From Paenibacillus polymyxa (lineage in GTDB: Bacteria; Bacillota; Bacilli; Paenibacillales; Paenibacillaceae), in contig NZ_CP049783.1 in the NCBI RefSeq assembly GCF_015710975.1, forward strand, positions 3,329,501 to 3,393,500: a stretch of DNA of 64,000 nucleotides. Reading direction: 5' to 3'. Under the pieces are notes generated by a model that saw only the letters and a list, made by a program, of their open reading frames with translations, was not told where the DNA came from and made no database searches. A program made the position numbers and the translations under genes. Positions 27,780-37,410 of this stretch are shown piece after piece (the first letter of the stretch is position 1; each line of letters starts with the position of its first letter).

Positions 27780-29276
27780 TTAACTACATGCGCAATTCAG
27801 CACAGGCTTACGGGCTGCAGTGGTTTCATCCAGGCGTGTGACTGGAGTGGTATAGGGTGCATTGAGCACCAGCTCAGGGTTCTCCTCGGCTTCGCGCGCA
27901 ATATGAATCATAGTGTCGACAAAAGCATCCAGCGTCTCTTTGCTTTCTGTTTCCGTCGGCTCGATCATGATGCATTCCTCTACATTTAGCGGAAAATAAA
28001 TGGTAGGCGGATGGTAACCGAAATCAAGCAATCGTTTGGCTACATCCAGCGTGCGTACTCCAAATTTCTTCAAACCTCGCCCCGACATGACAAATTCGTG
28101 TTTACAATGCCCAGGATAAGGCAGGTCAAAGTGCGGAGCCAGCCGATGCATCATGTAGTTGGCATTGAGTACAGCGCATTCGGACACTCGCTTCAAGCCA
28201 TCAGGACCGTAGCTGCGGATATAGGCATAGGCTCGGACGAGAATGCCGAAGTTTCCGTAAAAGGCTTTGACCCGCCCAATAGAATCTCCCTGCTCCCGAT
28301 CCCAGCGGTACACACCCTGCGAATCACGTACGACAAACGGCTTGGGCAAATAGGGTATCAGCCGCTGCTTTACGCCGACGGGTCCAGCGCCAGGGCCGCC
28401 TCCACCGTGCGGAGTACTCATCGTTTTGTGCAAATTGAGATGCACCACATCGAAGCCCATGTCCCCGGGGCGGGTAATCCCCATGATGGCATTGGAGTTT
28501 GCCCCGTCATAGTAAAGCAGACCACCTGCGTCATGCACGATCGCGGCAATGTCAGTAATTTGCTTCTCGAACAAGCCCAGCGTGTTCGGATTGGTCAGCA
28601 TGAGCGCAGCGGTGTCGTTGCCTACCGCTTGGCGGAGCGCGTCCAGATCCACCAGCCCCTCAGGGGTGGAGGGAAGGGTGATTGTTTCGAAGCCCGCGAC
28701 GGTTGCACTGGCGGGGTTCGTACCGTGCGAGGAATCCGGCACGAGCACCTTGGTACGTCGCTCACCACGTGCCTCGTGGTACGAGCGAATCATCATCAGC
28801 CCGGTCCATTCGCCATGGGCGCCAGCAGCGGGCTGGAGCGTGACGGCATCCATGCCGGTCAACGCAGCCAGATCGTTTTGGAGCGTATGCAGCAGCTCCA
28901 TAGCCCCCTGGATGCTATTCTCCGGCTGATATGGATGAATTTTAGCGAAGCCTGCGTAACGGGCGACATCCTCATTCACTTTTGGATTGTATTTCATCGT
29001 ACACGAGCCAAGCGGATAAAACCCGTTGTCGACGCCGAAGTTGCGCTGGGACAGGGCGGTATAATGGCGAATAACATCTACTTCGTATACCTCGGGTAAT
29101 GCCGCAGGTTCGCTGCGCAGCGCATAATCCGGCAAAAGCTCTGCCACCGGGCGACGAGGAACGTCGCACTCGGGAAGGGAATAAGCGATGCGACCCGGAC
29201 GGCTCAATTCAAAAATGAGCGCTTGATCGTGTTCCTTCAACAGCTCTTGTTTCTGGTCCGGTCCGGTGTGTGTCAT
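27780..29276 (-). CDS. gcvPB: Glycine dehydrogenase (decarboxylating), subunit 2
   Basis: Half of the two-part P-protein that decarboxylates glycine and hands the aminomethyl group to the H-protein lipoyl arm. The 498-residue product carries the PLP lysine in [20 protein letters not shown]. The start ATG 29276 overlaps the gcvPA stop by 4 bases. It is the last gene of gcvT-gcvPA-gcvPB. A long open frame on the opposite strand (28011-29099) is a shadow. Confidence 0.96.
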   Translation of the reverse strand: MTHTGPDQKQELLKEHDQALIFELSRPGRIAYSLPECDVPRRPVAELLPDYALRSEPAALPEVYEVDVIRHYTALSQRNFGVDNGFYPLGSCTMKYNPKVNEDVARYAGFAKIHPYQPENSIQGAMELLHTLQNDLAALTGMDAVTLQPAAGAHGEWTGLMMIRSYHEARGERRTKVLVPDSSHGTNPASATVAGFETITLPSTPEGLVDLDALRQAVGNDTAALMLTNPNTLGLFEKQITDIAAIVHDAGGLLYYDGANSNAIMGITRPGDMGFDVVHLNLHKTMSTPHGGGGPGAGPVGVKQRLIPYLPKPFVVRDSQGVYRWDREQGDSIGRVKAFYGNFGILVRAYAYIRSYGPDGLKRVSECAVLNANYMMHRLAPHFDLPYPGHCKHEFVMSGRGLKKFGVRTLDVAKRLLDFGYHPPTIYFPLNVEECIMIEPTETESKETLDAFVDTMIHIAREAEENPELVLNAPYTTPVTRLDETTAARKPVLNCACS

Positions 29277-30628
29277 AGCAATCCCTCCAAGGTGTGTACA
29301 AATTGGTCAATCTCTTCTTTGGTTCTTTGCTCCGTCACGGCAATCAGCATGTGACCCGCAAGTTCCGGATAGTCCCGGCCCAAATCATAGCCTGCGATAA
29401 ATCCGGCAGCTAGCAGATTGTCCTGAAGTTGGCTCACATCCGTACCTTCAGGCAGCCTAAGGGCAAACTCGTTAAAGGTCGGTGCGTGAAATGAGGCAGT
29501 TACGCCTTTCAAGCTCAGCAATTGTTCTAACGCATAGCGGCTTTTATGCAAATTCAGCTCGGCTACTTCCTGGATGCCCTGTCTCCCCATGACGGACAAG
29601 TACACAGATGCAGATAATGCAAGCAACGCTTGATTGGAGCAAATGTTAGACGTGGCCTTTTCGCGGCGGATATGCTGTTCCCGCGCTTGCAAGGTCAGCA
29701 CGAAGCCGCGTTTGCCGTTACGGTCTGTGGTTTGGCCTACGATACGCCCAGGGATACGACGCATATGTGCCTGAGAAACGGCAAAGTAACCGCAGGTCGG
29801 ACCGCCGAGGGAGGACGAGATCCCAAGCGGCTGCGCGTCTCCTACAACAATATCCGCGCCCTGCTTGCCGGGCGCCTCCAGCAAGCCAAGTGCCAATGGG
29901 TTGGCACTGACGACCATTAGCCCCTTGTGTGCATGGATCAGGTCAGCCATCGGCTTCAGATTTTCCACGGCTCCAAAAAAGTTGGGGCTTTGGATCAAGA
30001 CAGCCGCCGTCTGTTCCGATACGGCCGCGGCAAGCGCATCGACATCCGTTACGCCGTCCGAACAGCCGATCTCCACGATGTCCAAGTCCAATCCGCGCGC
30101 ATAGGCTGCCAATACCTGGCGTGCCTCTGGATGGACAGACCTTGATACAATAAGCTGTTTACGGCGCGTGGCTGCGGCGGCCAGTGAGCCCGCTTCCGCC
30201 AGAGCTGTCGCTCCATCGTACATACTGGCATTAGCTACTGCCATGCCTGTCAATTCGCAAATATACGACTGAAATTCAAAAATGGCTTGCAGCTCGCCCT
30301 GGCTTACTTCCGGCTGATAGGGGGTGTAGGCTGTGTAAAATTCGGAACGTGAGGTGATGTGCTGAATGACGGACGGAATATGATGATCATAAATACCTGC
30401 ACCAAGAAAGCTGGCATGTGTATCTGTATTGGCATTGTGCCCGGCCAGCTCGGCCATGTGGCGAGTTAGGGCTCTTTCGTCGAGCCGAGAGGAAAGAGGG
30501 AGTTCCCCTTGGTATCGAATTGCCTCTGGAATGTCACTGAATAAATCATCAATGGATGATACGCCCACCACACGCAGCATTTCGGTTTGATCTTGTTCGG
30601 TCATGGGGAGATAGCGATGCTGCTTCAT
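29273..30628 (-). CDS. gcvPA: Glycine dehydrogenase (decarboxylating), subunit 1
   Basis: The partner subunit of the split P-protein, 451 residues. Typical segments are [20 protein letters not shown], the [14 protein letters not shown] motif and the glycine-rich [20 protein letters not shown]. The start ATG 30628 follows AAAGGAGCC. It lies 41 bases after the apparent gcvT end and overlaps gcvPB. Confidence 0.96.
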   Translation of the reverse strand: MKQHRYLPMTEQDQTEMLRVVGVSSIDDLFSDIPEAIRYQGELPLSSRLDERALTRHMAELAGHNANTDTHASFLGAGIYDHHIPSVIQHITSRSEFYTAYTPYQPEVSQGELQAIFEFQSYICELTGMAVANASMYDGATALAEAGSLAAAATRRKQLIVSRSVHPEARQVLAAYARGLDLDIVEIGCSDGVTDVDALAAAVSEQTAAVLIQSPNFFGAVENLKPMADLIHAHKGLMVVSANPLALGLLEAPGKQGADIVVGDAQPLGISSSLGGPTCGYFAVSQAHMRRIPGRIVGQTTDRNGKRGFVLTLQAREQHIRREKATSNICSNQALLALSASVYLSVMGRQGIQEVAELNLHKSRYALEQLLSLKGVTASFHAPTFNEFALRLPEGTDVSQLQDNLLAAGFIAGYDLGRDYPELAGHMLIAVTEQRTKEEIDQFVHTLEGLL

Positions 30629-30669
30629 AAGTTCTGGCTCCTTTCGAAAAGCAAAATTTAGATAGTAAA

Positions 30670-31851
30670 TTAGCTAATACATAATCGTAGTTGGAAAATC
30701 CAGAATTTCGTATCTGACATGATCGCTTTTTTAGAGTGAAGAGGATTAAGATCAGCGTGACCGTTTATAAAAGGGGCTGGGACCACTTCCGCACGCAGGC
30801 GTTTACCTCGAATTTCGACCTCTAACGGTGTAGATAGGGTGCTAAAACGACTGTCCACCAGGGCTAGCCCCAAATTACGCTTCAAGGTGGGCGATTGAGT
30901 CCCCGTTGTGACCTCACCAATGTGTTGGCCTTCCGCGAAGACTGGATAATGAGCGCGCGGGATACCGCGGTCAATCATTTCCAGCCCGATCAACTTGCGA
31001 GGAATTCCTTGTTCTTTCTGGTGTTGCAGTGCTTCTCTGCCGATAAAATCTCCTTTATTCAGCTTGACGAAGAAACCTAAACCAGCCTCAAGCGGTGAAA
31101 TGGTGGCAGATAACTCTTGTCCGTACAGCGGCAGCCGTGCCTCAAACCGCAGTGTATCGCGAGCACCAAGCCCAGCGGGAATTAGCCCATACGATTCACC
31201 GCAACGAAGCAAACCATTCCACACGGCGGGTGCTTCCTCAGCAGGTATATAAAATTCAAAACCGTCTTCCCCGGTATATCCGGTTCGGGAGACGAGTGCT
31301 TTTGCTCCGAACAATTGCACGTTCTCATGGAATCGGAAAGATGCCAGATTCGTAATATCTGCATCTGTCACGGCTGCGGCAATATGTGCTGCTTCCGGTC
31401 CTTGTAATGCCAGCAATGCGATCGCATCAGACACATTCTCCAGATGAACCGATGCAGGTACGTGGCGCATGAGCCAATCCCAATCTTTGTCGATGTTGGA
31501 GGCATTCACAACGAGCATGTAGCGCTCTGGTCCTTTGCAGTATACAAGCAAGTCATCCACTACGCCTCCATCGGGGTAACACAGGAGTGAATATTGTGCC
31601 TGGCCCGGTTCCAACTGGCTGACATCATTCGTGGTTACCCATTGCAAAAAAGCCTCGGCTTCTTTGCCCTCAACCAAAAACTCGCCCATGTGCGAGACAT
31701 CGAATAAACCCGCGCGTTGCCGGACGGCCTCATGCTCTTTTTGGATGCCGCTAAACTGAACGGGAAGCTCCCACCCGCCAAAGTCAATACAACGAACCCC
31801 GGGCTGCGTCCCGTAGGACGAAAATAATGGTGTTCTTCGCAAATTAGACAT
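30670..31851 (-). CDS. gcvT: Glycine cleavage T-protein (aminomethyltransferase), frameshifted C-terminus
   Basis: Releases ammonia from the aminomethyl-lipoyl H-protein and passes the one-carbon unit to tetrahydrofolate. The product aligns with GcvT from [14 protein letters not shown] through GGWELPVQF and [12 protein letters not shown], but its last 30 residues are unrelated to the family. Reading one extra base in the run of four G on the plus strand (30773-30776) gives the normal ending PAPFYKRSR and a stop at 30752-30754. So the true gene is probably 30752-31851, about 366 residues. It is the first gene behind the glycine riboswitch. Confidence 0.92.
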   Translation of the reverse strand: MSNLRRTPLFSSYGTQPGVRCIDFGGWELPVQFSGIQKEHEAVRQRAGLFDVSHMGEFLVEGKEAEAFLQWVTTNDVSQLEPGQAQYSLLCYPDGGVVDDLLVYCKGPERYMLVVNASNIDKDWDWLMRHVPASVHLENVSDAIALLALQGPEAAHIAAAVTDADITNLASFRFHENVQLFGAKALVSRTGYTGEDGFEFYIPAEEAPAVWNGLLRCGESYGLIPAGLGARDTLRFEARLPLYGQELSATISPLEAGLGFFVKLNKGDFIGREALQHQKEQGIPRKLIGLEMIDRGIPRAHYPVFAEGQHIGEVTTGTQSPTLKRNLGLALVDSRFSTLSTPLEVEIRGKRLRAEVVPAPFINGHADLNPLHSKKAIMSDTKFWIFQLRLCIS

Positions 31852-31884
31852 TTTTTCACTCCTATCCAGTGTAATCGGCTAAAC

Positions 31885-31946
31885 AAAAAAGACAGGCTGA
31901 AAGAAACGTATAGACGGCAGTCCATACTCTTCTTTCAGCTCTGTCC
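31885..31946 (-). terminator. Riboswitch expression-platform terminator
   Basis: On the minus strand a long stem (GCTGAAAGAA region with TTTCTTTCAGC, 31894-31942) ends in TTTTTTG and lies between the second glycine aptamer and gcvT. The left arm overlaps the aptamer end, so folding can depend on glycine. Confidence 0.8.
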
Positions 31947-32230
31947 TTGATACCAGAAAGTTACCCCGGTGTGAACCAGGTTTCCCCTTGGGTGATCCGC
32001 TCTAATCGCGAATGCTCTCCAGAGATGCGTCCGGCAGAGGTCCTTTTGCCTGAGAGATTCACCTGCAATGCAAGTTTACTCCTTCGGCGCTACCTTTTGG
32101 ATCAACGGTAGGTTACCCGGTTTTGCAGGTAACAACTTGATCCGAGTTCGCGTGCACAACTGTCTCAGAAACGACAACAGCTATGCGAATCTTTTGGGTA
32201 GTCTCTCCCTCCGCGTTCATCCGCGTTTGC
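31936..32230 (-). promoter_or_regulatory. Tandem glycine riboswitch
   Basis: Two aptamers precede gcvT on the minus strand. Aptamer I has GGGAGAGACTACC, GCGCCGAAGGAG and CTCTCAGGCAAAAGGAC. Aptamer II has CTCTGGAGAGC, CACCCAAGGGGAAACC and TGGTATCAAGGACAGAG. Glycine binding switches on the gcv genes. The stretch between the aptamer I arms CTACC (32197-32201) and GGTAG (32090-32094) is 102 bases and holds at least two extra hairpins, much longer than I expect for this peripheral stem. Confidence 0.92.
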
Positions 32231-32269
32231 AGTTGTCGGGGTATTTCCAAAAGCATTTGCTATAACCCA

Positions 32270-32298
32270 TTAATACGCAAATTCATTCAAAATGTCAA
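32270..32298 (-). promoter_or_regulatory. Sigma-A promoter of the gcvT riboswitch transcript
   Basis: On the minus strand TTGACA (32298-32293), 17 bases, TATTAA (32275-32270), a few tens of bases before aptamer I. Confidence 0.7.
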
Positions 32299-32430
32299 TA
32301 AAAATGTCATATAAAACAATCCAAAAAACATTTAATGTATAAATAAGGATATGTAAGCGTTTGTTACAAGTTATCATTTTTTAATATTCTATGCTATATG
32401 AGATAACATGAAGTATTTTTGTTAGTATTA

Positions 32431-32458
32431 TTGACATGAGTGTTCATGTTGTCATAAT
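32431..32458 (+). promoter_or_regulatory. Sigma-A promoter of gcvH
   Basis: TTGACA (32431-32436), 16 bases, CATAAT (32453-32458). A small dyad CATGA-GTGT-TCATG (32435-32448) overlaps the -35 and spacer and could be an operator. No second glycine riboswitch is seen on this side. Confidence 0.65.
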
Positions 32459-32522
32459 CTTAACCTGTCTAATACAGGTGATTAAAAGCATTTTATTCAT
32501 GTGGAAGTGAGGCGAAAGCAGG

Positions 32523-32921
32523 ATGAGTGAAGTGAAACGGGAACTTTGGTATACAGACGAACATGAGTGGGTTCAGCGCACAGCAGACGGGACGTTGCGG
32601 ATCGGCATTACAGACTTTGCACAGCATCAACTGGGTGATATTGTTTTTGTGGAATTACCTGGGGCGGGAGCAACGATTGAACAGGGGGCAGAGATTGGTA
32701 CAATTGAATCGGTGAAGACCGTATCCGACCTTTTTGCTCCGGTGGCGGGAACCGTATTGAAAGTAAATGAAGCTCTGGAAAGCACACCTGAGCTGGTGAA
32801 TGAATCTCCCTATGAAAAGGGTTGGATGATTGAAGTAGAGATGGGCAATGATGTCGAGGAAGCTCTGAGCAAGCTGCTGTCTGCGGATCAGTACGAGCAG
32901 TTGATTTCGGATGAACAATAA
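32523..32921 (+). CDS. gcvH: Glycine cleavage H-protein
   Basis: Lipoyl carrier shuttling the aminomethyl group between the P, T and L proteins; in Firmicutes it also donates lipoyl groups to other complexes. The 132-residue product has the lipoylated Lys65 in IESVKTVSD and the usual N-terminal WYTDEHEWV. It is divergent from gcvT-gcvPA-gcvPB rather than in that operon, which gives it regulation separate from the glycine riboswitch. AGTGAGG lies before ATG 32523. Confidence 0.95.
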   Translation: MSEVKRELWYTDEHEWVQRTADGTLRIGITDFAQHQLGDIVFVELPGAGATIEQGAEIGTIESVKTVSDLFAPVAGTVLKVNEALESTPELVNESPYEKGWMIEVEMGNDVEEALSKLLSADQYEQLISDEQ

Positions 32922-33339
32922 TGAGCAATATAAGATGGAATATTAGCGCTTTATTCTAAATTTTTATATGGATATTGAATTGAATAAAAGCATCGTTAGT
33001 CCGCTCGTTTTGTGTATATAATAGTCGCTATGATCTGACATGGCGGCTATTTTTTTGTTGTCTTTTAGAAGGCGTAATTACGTCGATTATTAGATTTAGA
33101 GGTGAGCTCCTCTACATAAGGTGCAGATTTACAGCACTGTTTTTTCGACTAATTTCTATTGTTATCGTTCATATTAAGAAGAATTATGCAGGTATAATAC
33201 GTTATTTTAAATTTAAATATTGTCATCAACGTTCATGACGAAAGTACGTTTTCATTTCGTTGATGAAGATAGCGCTGTCATTTAGTATGAATTTTAAGAA
33301 AAGGTAGTGATGCTATTTACTCACAAGGAGGATATGAAT
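32922..33339 (+). other. Intergenic region between gcvH and mtlA, 418 bases
   Basis: Holds the gcvH terminator (33021-33057), a dyad TTGTCAT-N8-ATGACGA (33220-33241) that could bind the mannitol activator, a cre-like sequence AGATAGCGCTGTCA (33267-33280, 11 of 14) and possible -10 elements TATAAT (33193-33198) and TATGAA (33286-33291) without good -35 partners. Confidence 0.45.
33021..33057 (+). terminator. Terminator of gcvH
   Basis: A 12-base stem (33021-33032 with 33039-33050, G-U pairs) followed by TTTTTTTG. Confidence 0.85.
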
Positions 33340-34818
33340 ATGAGCACAGTGGACACAAAGTCCAGTCCAAACGGTGGCGCTCGTGTCGCCGTACAACGTT
33401 TTGGCCGTTTTCTCAGCGGTATGGTGATGCCGAATATGGGAGCCTTTATTGCGTGGGGATTAATTACAGCACTCTTTATTCCGACCGGGTGGTTCCCGAA
33501 CGAGGGTTTTGCACAACTGGTTGATCCGATGAAAAATTATTTGCTGCCGCTGCTGATCGGTTACACAGGAGGCACGATGATTCACGGACAGCGCGGAGGT
33601 GTGATCGGTGCCATTATGACGATGGGTGTCATTGTGGGGGCCGATATCCCGATGTTCCTGGGTGCGATGGTAGCTGGTCCGCTGGCTGCATGGATATTGA
33701 AGAAGTTCGATAAGGCCATTGAAGGCAAAGTCAGATCAGGCTTTGAAATGCTGGTCAATAATTTCTCGGCTGGGATTATCGGTGCCATTCTAGCACTGCT
33801 AGCGCATGTAGCGATCGGTCCGGTCGTTCAAACCATCAGCCAAGTATTGTCGACAGGGGTACAGTTTCTCGTAAATGCAGGGCTCTTGCCGCTTGTCAAC
33901 CTCATTATTGAGCCCGGAAAAGTATTATTTCTTAACAACGCATTGAATCACGGAGTATTGAGCCCGATTGCGTTGGAGGAAGCTGCAAGAACAGGAAAAT
34001 CCGTTTTGTTCATGCTTGAATCCAATCCTGGTCCGGGGCTCGGCATTTTGCTGGCCTATTGCCTGTTCGGTAAAGGCTCTGCGAAGTCGTCTGCTCCTGG
34101 TGCAGTTATCATTCATTTTTTCGGCGGGATTCATGAAATTTATTTCCCTTACATTTTGATGAAGCCGATTCTAATTCTCGCTGCTATAGCAGGGGGCGTT
34201 GTGGGAACCTTCTGTTTTATGTTGACAGGTGCCGGACTGGTTGCTGCTCCTTCACCAGGCAGTATCATTGCTTATTTCCTGATGACACCAAAAGGCGGGT
34301 ATTTGCCGATGCTGAGCGGTGTAATCGCTGCTGCAGTCGTATCCTTTGCTGTTGCCGCAGTATTGCTCAAGACAGGTAAGCAAAAGGAAGAGGGGCTGGA
34401 GGAAGCTGCATCCCGCCTGAAAGATATGAAAAATCAAAGCAAGGGTGCAAGTGCTAACGCCACTGTAATGGAAGATAACCACGCATCTGATCGTGCTGCT
34501 GAGATTGCCGGAGATCGAATGCTCAAGGATAAATCCGAAGTGAACAAAATTGTCTTTTCCTGTGATGCAGGTATGGGTTCAAGTGCCATGGGAGCTTCAA
34601 TTTTACGCAAAAAAATGAAACAGGCGGGCGTGGGCGTTACGGTAACGAATACGGCAATCAGTGAAATTCCACAGGATGCAGACATTGTCATTACGCAAAA
34701 AACATTAACAGACCGGGCTAAAACGGTAGCCCCGAATGCTGAGCACATTTCCATTGACAATTTTCTGAAAAGCCCTGAATACGAAGCGCTGGTTGACCGT
34801 CTGAAATCCGACTCTTAA
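33340..34818 (+). CDS. mtlA: PTS mannitol transporter, EIICB
   Basis: Imports mannitol and phosphorylates it to mannitol 1-phosphate. The EIIC membrane domain (about 15-345) includes MPNMGAFIAWGLITALFIPTGW and the conserved GGIHEIYFPYILM segment. The EIIB domain (about 395-490) has the active Cys in VFSCDAGMGSSAMGAS. The EIIA part is separate (mtlF). The start is ATG 33340, 8 bases after AAGGAGG; earlier in-frame codons lack that spacing. It is the first gene of mtlA-mtlR-mtlF-mtlD. Confidence 0.95.
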   Translation: MSTVDTKSSPNGGARVAVQRFGRFLSGMVMPNMGAFIAWGLITALFIPTGWFPNEGFAQLVDPMKNYLLPLLIGYTGGTMIHGQRGGVIGAIMTMGVIVGADIPMFLGAMVAGPLAAWILKKFDKAIEGKVRSGFEMLVNNFSAGIIGAILALLAHVAIGPVVQTISQVLSTGVQFLVNAGLLPLVNLIIEPGKVLFLNNALNHGVLSPIALEEAARTGKSVLFMLESNPGPGLGILLAYCLFGKGSAKSSAPGAVIIHFFGGIHEIYFPYILMKPILILAAIAGGVVGTFCFMLTGAGLVAAPSPGSIIAYFLMTPKGGYLPMLSGVIAAAVVSFAVAAVLLKTGKQKEEGLEEAASRLKDMKNQSKGASANATVMEDNHASDRAAEIAGDRMLKDKSEVNKIVFSCDAGMGSSAMGASILRKKMKQAGVGVTVTNTAISEIPQDADIVITQKTLTDRAKTVAPNAEHISIDNFLKSPEYEALVDRLKSDS

Positions 34819-34900
34819 TCCCTATAAAGTCAGCCGTCTGTGTACAGTTTGTATTTCCTGCTGAAAGGGAATAGAGCTTGGGAAGGAACGGTATGCGCTT

Positions 34901-36979
34901 ATGAATATTACGAAACGACAATCTGACATCGTGGAGTATCTTTTGGAGCAGCCCCATGAGGTTACGGCCGGAGAAATTGCCGAGAAGATTAATGTCAGCA
35001 CAAGGACGGTCCATCGGGAACTTGGCGCAGTCGAGTGCTGGTTGGCGGCTCATGAGGTAAAGCTGGAGAAAAAATCAGGGATCGGTATCTATGTGGATGC
35101 CGACCCGAATCAGCTTGCAAGTCTACGGGAGCAGTTGCTGCAAACGAAGTCAGACGATTACTCGGCTGAGGAGAGAAAGATTGTAGTGCTGTGCATGCTG
35201 CTGGATACACAGGAGCCGATCAAGTTACTGGCGCTGGCATCGGATTTGAAAGTCACAGTAACTACGGTCAGTCATGATCTGGACGAATTACGAGGCTGGA
35301 TTGCAGATCGAGGGCTCGTGCTAGTGCGCAGACGGGGATACGGTGTCGAGATTACAGGACGGGAGATAGACAAAAGACGGGCGATTTCTGAGCTGGCTCT
35401 CGAATATTTGGATGAATCGGCTCTGTTTTCCGGTCGTGAGGAGCTTCGTCCGGTGACACGTGTCACTGAAAAGTTGCTGGAGATGATGGGCAGGGAGAAC
35501 TTGCTAACCGTGGAGAACGCCCTCTGGCAGCCTCATGATCAATGGCTGAAAAACATGGTGGAAAGCAAATATATGGAGTTGCTGATTCAAATTTGCGTGT
35601 CACTGGCACGTCTACGACTCGGGTACGTTGTAGATCATCGTCTCTCGTATTCGAAAACAGATTCAGAGGAGAATATCATGCTGCGCACAGCTATGGTGGA
35701 ACGCATATGTGGAGAATTGTCAGCAGCGCTGGATATTGAGTTTCCAGAATCGGAGCGATGTTATTTCGGGCTGCTGTTCCGTGATGCTGAGGATCATTCC
35801 ACCCGCTTGCTGCCACTGGATGATCTTGTACTGCTGGAGTCGGTTCATGAGTTGATTCGTCGTGTGGAGGCAGAGACTGGCACACCACTTGCAGAGGACC
35901 GCGTTCTGCGTGAAGGGCTGATTGCCCATATGACTCCAGTATTCAAACGTTTGAGGGAAGGGAGGTCCATCCGCAACCCCCTCCTTCAGCAAATCCGCAA
36001 GGATTACGGCAGTTTATTCGATTCGGTCAAAAAGGCTGCGGCGGATATGACCGAAATGGAAGTACCAGATGAAGAGATCGGATTTCTGGTCATGCATTTT
36101 GGCGCTTCGCTGGAGCGGCTGAGACAGTTGCAACGGGAGGTGCGGGCGATCGTAGTCTGCACGAGCGGGATTGGATCTTCCAGACTTCTGGCAACCAGAC
36201 TGGCCAAGGAGCTGCCACAGATCAAAATCGTGGATAGGGCCTCATGGTACGAGGCGACGCGAATTCCCAAGGAGGATTATGATCTGATCATTTCGACAGT
36301 GGAGCTGCCGCTTGAACCGGATCGATATCTCAAAATCAGCCCGCTGCTAACGCAAGAGGAGAGTGACCGTCTGCGTCATTTCATCCAGCATATTACACTC
36401 AATCAACTCAATGACCATCGTCAGGAACAGGCTGTTCTGCCTAGTCAGGGCATGGAGTGGCTTACTGGTCTACGGAAAAGCCTTGAGGAGATTGTACACA
36501 TTGTACAGCAATTTCAAGTATACCCGCTGGAAAATCAAGGGATGGATATGTCAGCCACTATAGAGGCTATCTGCATGTTGGAGGCAGTGCGGGGAAATGT
36601 CACAGAGCCTTCTGTTGTTGCTGAACAACTTGTAGAAAGAGAGCGTCAAGGGAGTCAGGTGATTTCTGATACCTCCGTTGCTTTGATTCATACGCGCAGT
36701 CCCTATGTTCGCCAGCCTTCGCTGACCTTGTATAGGCTGGCTGAGCCGCTGCTGGCGGATGTAGATGAGCAGGTAGAATGCGTTCTGCTGATGTTGGGAC
36801 CTCGTGAGTTGCCGAAAGAAAGCTTGGAGGTATTGAGCGAGATTAGTGCATTACTGTTGCAGGAAGACATGATTACGCTACTGGAACACGGTAGCAGGGA
36901 TCAGATTGCCAATTATATATCGAGTGAGCTGGCTGAATTTTTCCACAGTAAATTAGGGACAGGGAGGAATCTAACGTGA
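34901..36979 (+). CDS. mtlR: Mannitol operon activator with PRD, EIIB-like and EIIA-like domains
   Basis: A 692-residue PTS-controlled DNA-binding activator. It has two N-terminal helix-turn-helix domains (about 1-60 and 75-140, the first with VSTRTVHRELG), two PRDs (about 180-290 and 295-400), an EIIB-like domain with a Cys in VCTSGIGSSRLL (about 410-500) and an EIIA-like domain (about 540-685). Phosphorylation of these domains by HPr and the mannitol EII proteins sets activity. It lies between mtlA and mtlF, and its stop overlaps the mtlF start. Confidence 0.93.
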   Translation: MNITKRQSDIVEYLLEQPHEVTAGEIAEKINVSTRTVHRELGAVECWLAAHEVKLEKKSGIGIYVDADPNQLASLREQLLQTKSDDYSAEERKIVVLCMLLDTQEPIKLLALASDLKVTVTTVSHDLDELRGWIADRGLVLVRRRGYGVEITGREIDKRRAISELALEYLDESALFSGREELRPVTRVTEKLLEMMGRENLLTVENALWQPHDQWLKNMVESKYMELLIQICVSLARLRLGYVVDHRLSYSKTDSEENIMLRTAMVERICGELSAALDIEFPESERCYFGLLFRDAEDHSTRLLPLDDLVLLESVHELIRRVEAETGTPLAEDRVLREGLIAHMTPVFKRLREGRSIRNPLLQQIRKDYGSLFDSVKKAAADMTEMEVPDEEIGFLVMHFGASLERLRQLQREVRAIVVCTSGIGSSRLLATRLAKELPQIKIVDRASWYEATRIPKEDYDLIISTVELPLEPDRYLKISPLLTQEESDRLRHFIQHITLNQLNDHRQEQAVLPSQGMEWLTGLRKSLEEIVHIVQQFQVYPLENQGMDMSATIEAICMLEAVRGNVTEPSVVAEQLVERERQGSQVISDTSVALIHTRSPYVRQPSLTLYRLAEPLLADVDEQVECVLLMLGPRELPKESLEVLSEISALLLQEDMITLLEHGSRDQIANYISSELAEFFHSKLGTGRNLT

Positions 36980-37410
36980 GTATTATGACGATAGACAAAA
37001 TAAAAATGAACGCAACCGCCAAAGACAAATATGAGGCGATTCGTATGGCAGGACAAATTCTGCTGGATGCAGGACATATTACAAGTGAGTATATTGACAA
37101 GATGCTTGAACGCGAGGAGATCGTATCCACCTATATTGGGAACGGGCTGGCTATTCCACATGGTACCAAGGAATCCAAGACGCTTGTTCAATCCACTGGC
37201 ATCTCCATCGTTCAGTTCCCGCAAGGCGTAGATTTCGGGGAAGAAAAAGCATACATGGTGATCGGTATTGCAGCCCAAGGCGGCGATCATATGGAGATTT
37301 TGACGAGTATCGCTGTGGTATGTGCGGAGGAAGAGAATATGGACAAACTTCGCAACGCAGTGGCTCCACAGGAAATTATAGATCTGTTCGAAAGTGAGCT
37401 GGAGTTATGA
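36976..37410 (+). CDS. mtlF: PTS mannitol EIIA component
   Basis: A 144-residue phosphocarrier passing phosphate from HPr to the EIIB domain of MtlA. The active His62 is in LAIPHGTKES. The start is GTG 36976 behind GGGAGG, overlapping the mtlR stop; an ATG three codons on is less well placed. The 3' end overlaps mtlD by 4 bases. Confidence 0.95.
   Translation: MSIMTIDKIKMNATAKDKYEAIRMAGQILLDAGHITSEYIDKMLEREEIVSTYIGNGLAIPHGTKESKTLVQSTGISIVQFPQGVDFGEEKAYMVIGIAAQGGDHMEILTSIAVVCAEEENMDKLRNAVAPQEIIDLFESELEL

Noticed and set aside
28011..29099. 362-codon open frame on the plus strand
   Set aside because: It lies wholly antisense to gcvPB, which has full family similarity. It has no ribosome binding site or recognisable domain and is a codon-bias shadow.
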